Source: Tetrahymena elliotti 4EA (lineage: Eukaryota > Ciliophora > Oligohymenophorea > Hymenostomatida > Tetrahymenidae). From it: a stretch of DNA of 64,000 nucleotides. Both the position numbers and the translations under genes were made by a program. The notes beneath the pieces were generated by a model that saw only the letters and a program-made list of their open reading frames with translations, did not search any database and was not told where the DNA came from. The stretch spans positions 174,842 to 238,841 of the forward strand of contig JH720325.1 in assembly GCA_000231825.2 (NCBI GenBank), given 5' to 3'. The number at the start of each line of letters is the position of its first letter. Position 1 is the stretch's first letter. Positions 62,173 to 64,000 of this stretch are shown here, in pieces.

Positions 62173-63733
62173 TTTGATTAGATTTCTTTCTTTCTTTGTT
62201 TTTATAATTAGAAAATCTTTATCAATTTTAAAAAGAATAATCAAATCAATCTGCTTTGAAATAATTAGAAACCTAAATCAATTAATCAAACAAGCATGAG
62301 TAAAAAAAAAAAGTAACAAAGAATTTTCACTAAATAATAATATATTAACAAGTAAACTCACCTTCTCAAAATGCTTATTCTATTGTTAATTATTGAATGG
62401 TAATTAATTTGTATTTTGTTAGCTAATTTCTTATTTACTTTGAATAATGCTTTTATATTCATCAACTAATTTCATATGTAAATTCGATTTCAAATTGTTT
62501 TTCATGCAGCATTTTCTTTGAAATTTAAAAAATTAATAAAAATATTCTTTATTTATTATATAAATTCTTTTATAATTTTTACATAGATAGAAACCTATTA
62601 AAAATAAATACAATGTTACTATATTTATGTTCAGATAACACCAAGAATAAGTGTTTTACCTTAAATCAGAAAAATCAAATTAAATATTTCCTAAAAAATA
62701 TAATCAAAAATGAATTGACTAAAAAAAACAATTTTATCTTTTTGGATTGAATTTTAAAGTTGTCTAATAAAAATAATATTTTTGTATTTCTTTAAATATT
62801 CAGGGATTTCCCAAATTGATTCTTAAAAATACTTTACTTAACAAAGATCTGATTTTACTTTGTTTATCCTAAATTAATTCTAGATAGACAGACACCAAAC
62901 AGTCTTAAGAGTAAGACCAAGCAAAATTTAAATTCTTAATTATTATGATAACTTTTTGATGAAAATTTTATTTTTTGCAAGAAAACAATTTTTGTTAAAT
63001 TCAATTAAAATTGGAAAGAAAAATTAATTAGACCATAAATTAGTATTAAGGCTCATCTAAAAAATGATCCAATCAAATTAAGTACTGAGGTGATTTTTAA
63101 GCACATTTTCTGCTTATATTTGATTTGATTGCTAAATAAAGCTGAACTTATCAAATTAAATATTAGGAGATTCATTTTTATGATCATCCGACAAAATATT
63201 TTAAGACTGTTTATCCTTATTAGTCATAAGTTAATTTTTTTCTATTAGTTTACTAATCGATTTTTAATTTTAATAAATTGTTGCAAATCTAGTAAGTTTT
63301 TGATACAAAAAAAAAATAACAAAAAAACCAATTGATGTTCTTGATAGTTAATTTTTTTAACTTGCCAAGTTGTAACGTATTTTTGATGGTGTTCTATTGT
63401 GTCATAATTCATCTCATTGATGCATAGATGTAAAGATTGGTTTCATAAAAAATTCACAAAATTATGTAAATAGGATTAAATTTTATTCAATAATACAAAT
63501 ATTTATATGAAGATTGCATAATCTTAAAATACATTTTATAAATTTTTAATAATAATGATAATAATTAAAATTAATTAATTTGTAACAAATATATCAATCA
63601 TCTAAGAAAATTTTCAGGGTATTTTTAAAATAAGCAACTTATTCTCTAAAATGTTTATTTTATTAAATGAATCTTGTTAAAGTAGGTAAGAGAGAGCATC
63701 AAACTAATAAAGGCACTTACAAAAGTTAATGGC
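62173..63733. other. Intergenic region upstream of phosphoesterase gene
   Basis: About 1.56 kb of AT-rich DNA between divergent genes. No RNA gene or repeat family member was recognised. A 5' exon of the partial gene at the window edge could lie here. Confidence 0.5.
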
Positions 63734-64000
63734 ATGCAAGAATTTAAATAATCTAGATTATCAGTCAATAAAGTAACGCTTACAGAGCTCAATGGTAAAG
63801 TTATTACTTACAAAAATTGTTAAAGGCTAAGAGATGAGCTAGGTATTGCAGAGAGATTAGATTTTTTAAGTGATTACAATAATTTTACAAAAATACTAAG
63901 TTTAAGTAATGTCATAATAAGTAGAATCAAAAGTATAGGAAAAAAACCTGTTTAAGAATCATTAGCAAGTATAATAGATGATATTAAAAAACAAACAAAG
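63734..64000 (+). CDS. Partial unidentified gene cut by window end
   Basis: An open frame of 89 codons from ATG 63734 to the last base, with TAA/TAG as Gln. It has a protein-like composition: LSVNKVTLTELNGKVITY, NCQRLRDELGIAERLDFL, IISRIKSIGKKPVQESLA. The frame remains open upstream from an in-frame TGA at about 63668 (…LLKQVRESIKLIKALTKV…), so the true start could be at a 3' splice site before the chosen ATG. The other two frames are less protein-like; one contains an early TGA. No family recognised; the 3' end is missing. Confidence 0.5.

Overview
The window looks like macronuclear-type DNA of a Tetrahymena-like oligohymenophorean ciliate. Base composition is extremely AT-rich. Every recognisable gene reads through TAA and TAG as glutamine and stops only at TGA. 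Introns are mostly short and AT-rich with GT...AG ends, and the 5S rRNA copies have the Tetrahymena-type sequence as I remember it. Standard-code reading breaks the genes into fragments, so all coordinates below come from re-reading with TAA/TAG=Gln and manual splicing. Most multi-exon models close in frame to the exact nucleotide.

Left part (1-15.3 kb): ordinary housekeeping genes. They are an STI1/DP-motif co-chaperone-like protein (+), a three-exon copine (-), a tiny spliced gene for TMEM258 (-; oligosaccharyltransferase-associated), a three-exon membrin/GOSR2-type Golgi SNARE (-), the replication licensing factor CDT1 (+) and the four-exon helicase subunit MCM4 (-). CDT1 and MCM4 are convergent neighbours. 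The intergenic region 5' of CDT1 holds a perfect E2F consensus.

Middle (16.4-35.4 kb): a 5S rRNA cluster (four complete copies plus two cut by a 633-N gap) interrupted by a dispersed repeat. It is followed by four tandem minus-strand MFS transporter paralogs (SLC22-like), then an array of about eight ~310-bp repeats running into a 100-N gap. The same repeat family lies inside the 5S cluster.

35.5-42 kb: a pair of ~475-bp direct repeats brackets a gene with a degenerate protein-kinase-like domain followed by about sixteen leucine-rich repeats, nearly every one on its own short exon with symmetric phase. This is the most unusual locus in the window.

Right part (42-64 kb): a long Q/S/N-rich protein with one sperm-tail PG-rich (SHIPPO/STPGR) motif (-), proteasome ATPase RPT1 (-, three exons), a 1488-residue cyclic-nucleotide-binding-domain protein (-, two exons), an 862-residue low-complexity/coiled-coil protein (+, three exons), a secreted phosphoesterase/phospholipase C-like enzyme (-), and the beginning of an unidentified gene (+) cut by the window edge. 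I saw no tRNA genes, CRISPR arrays or recognisable autonomous transposons.
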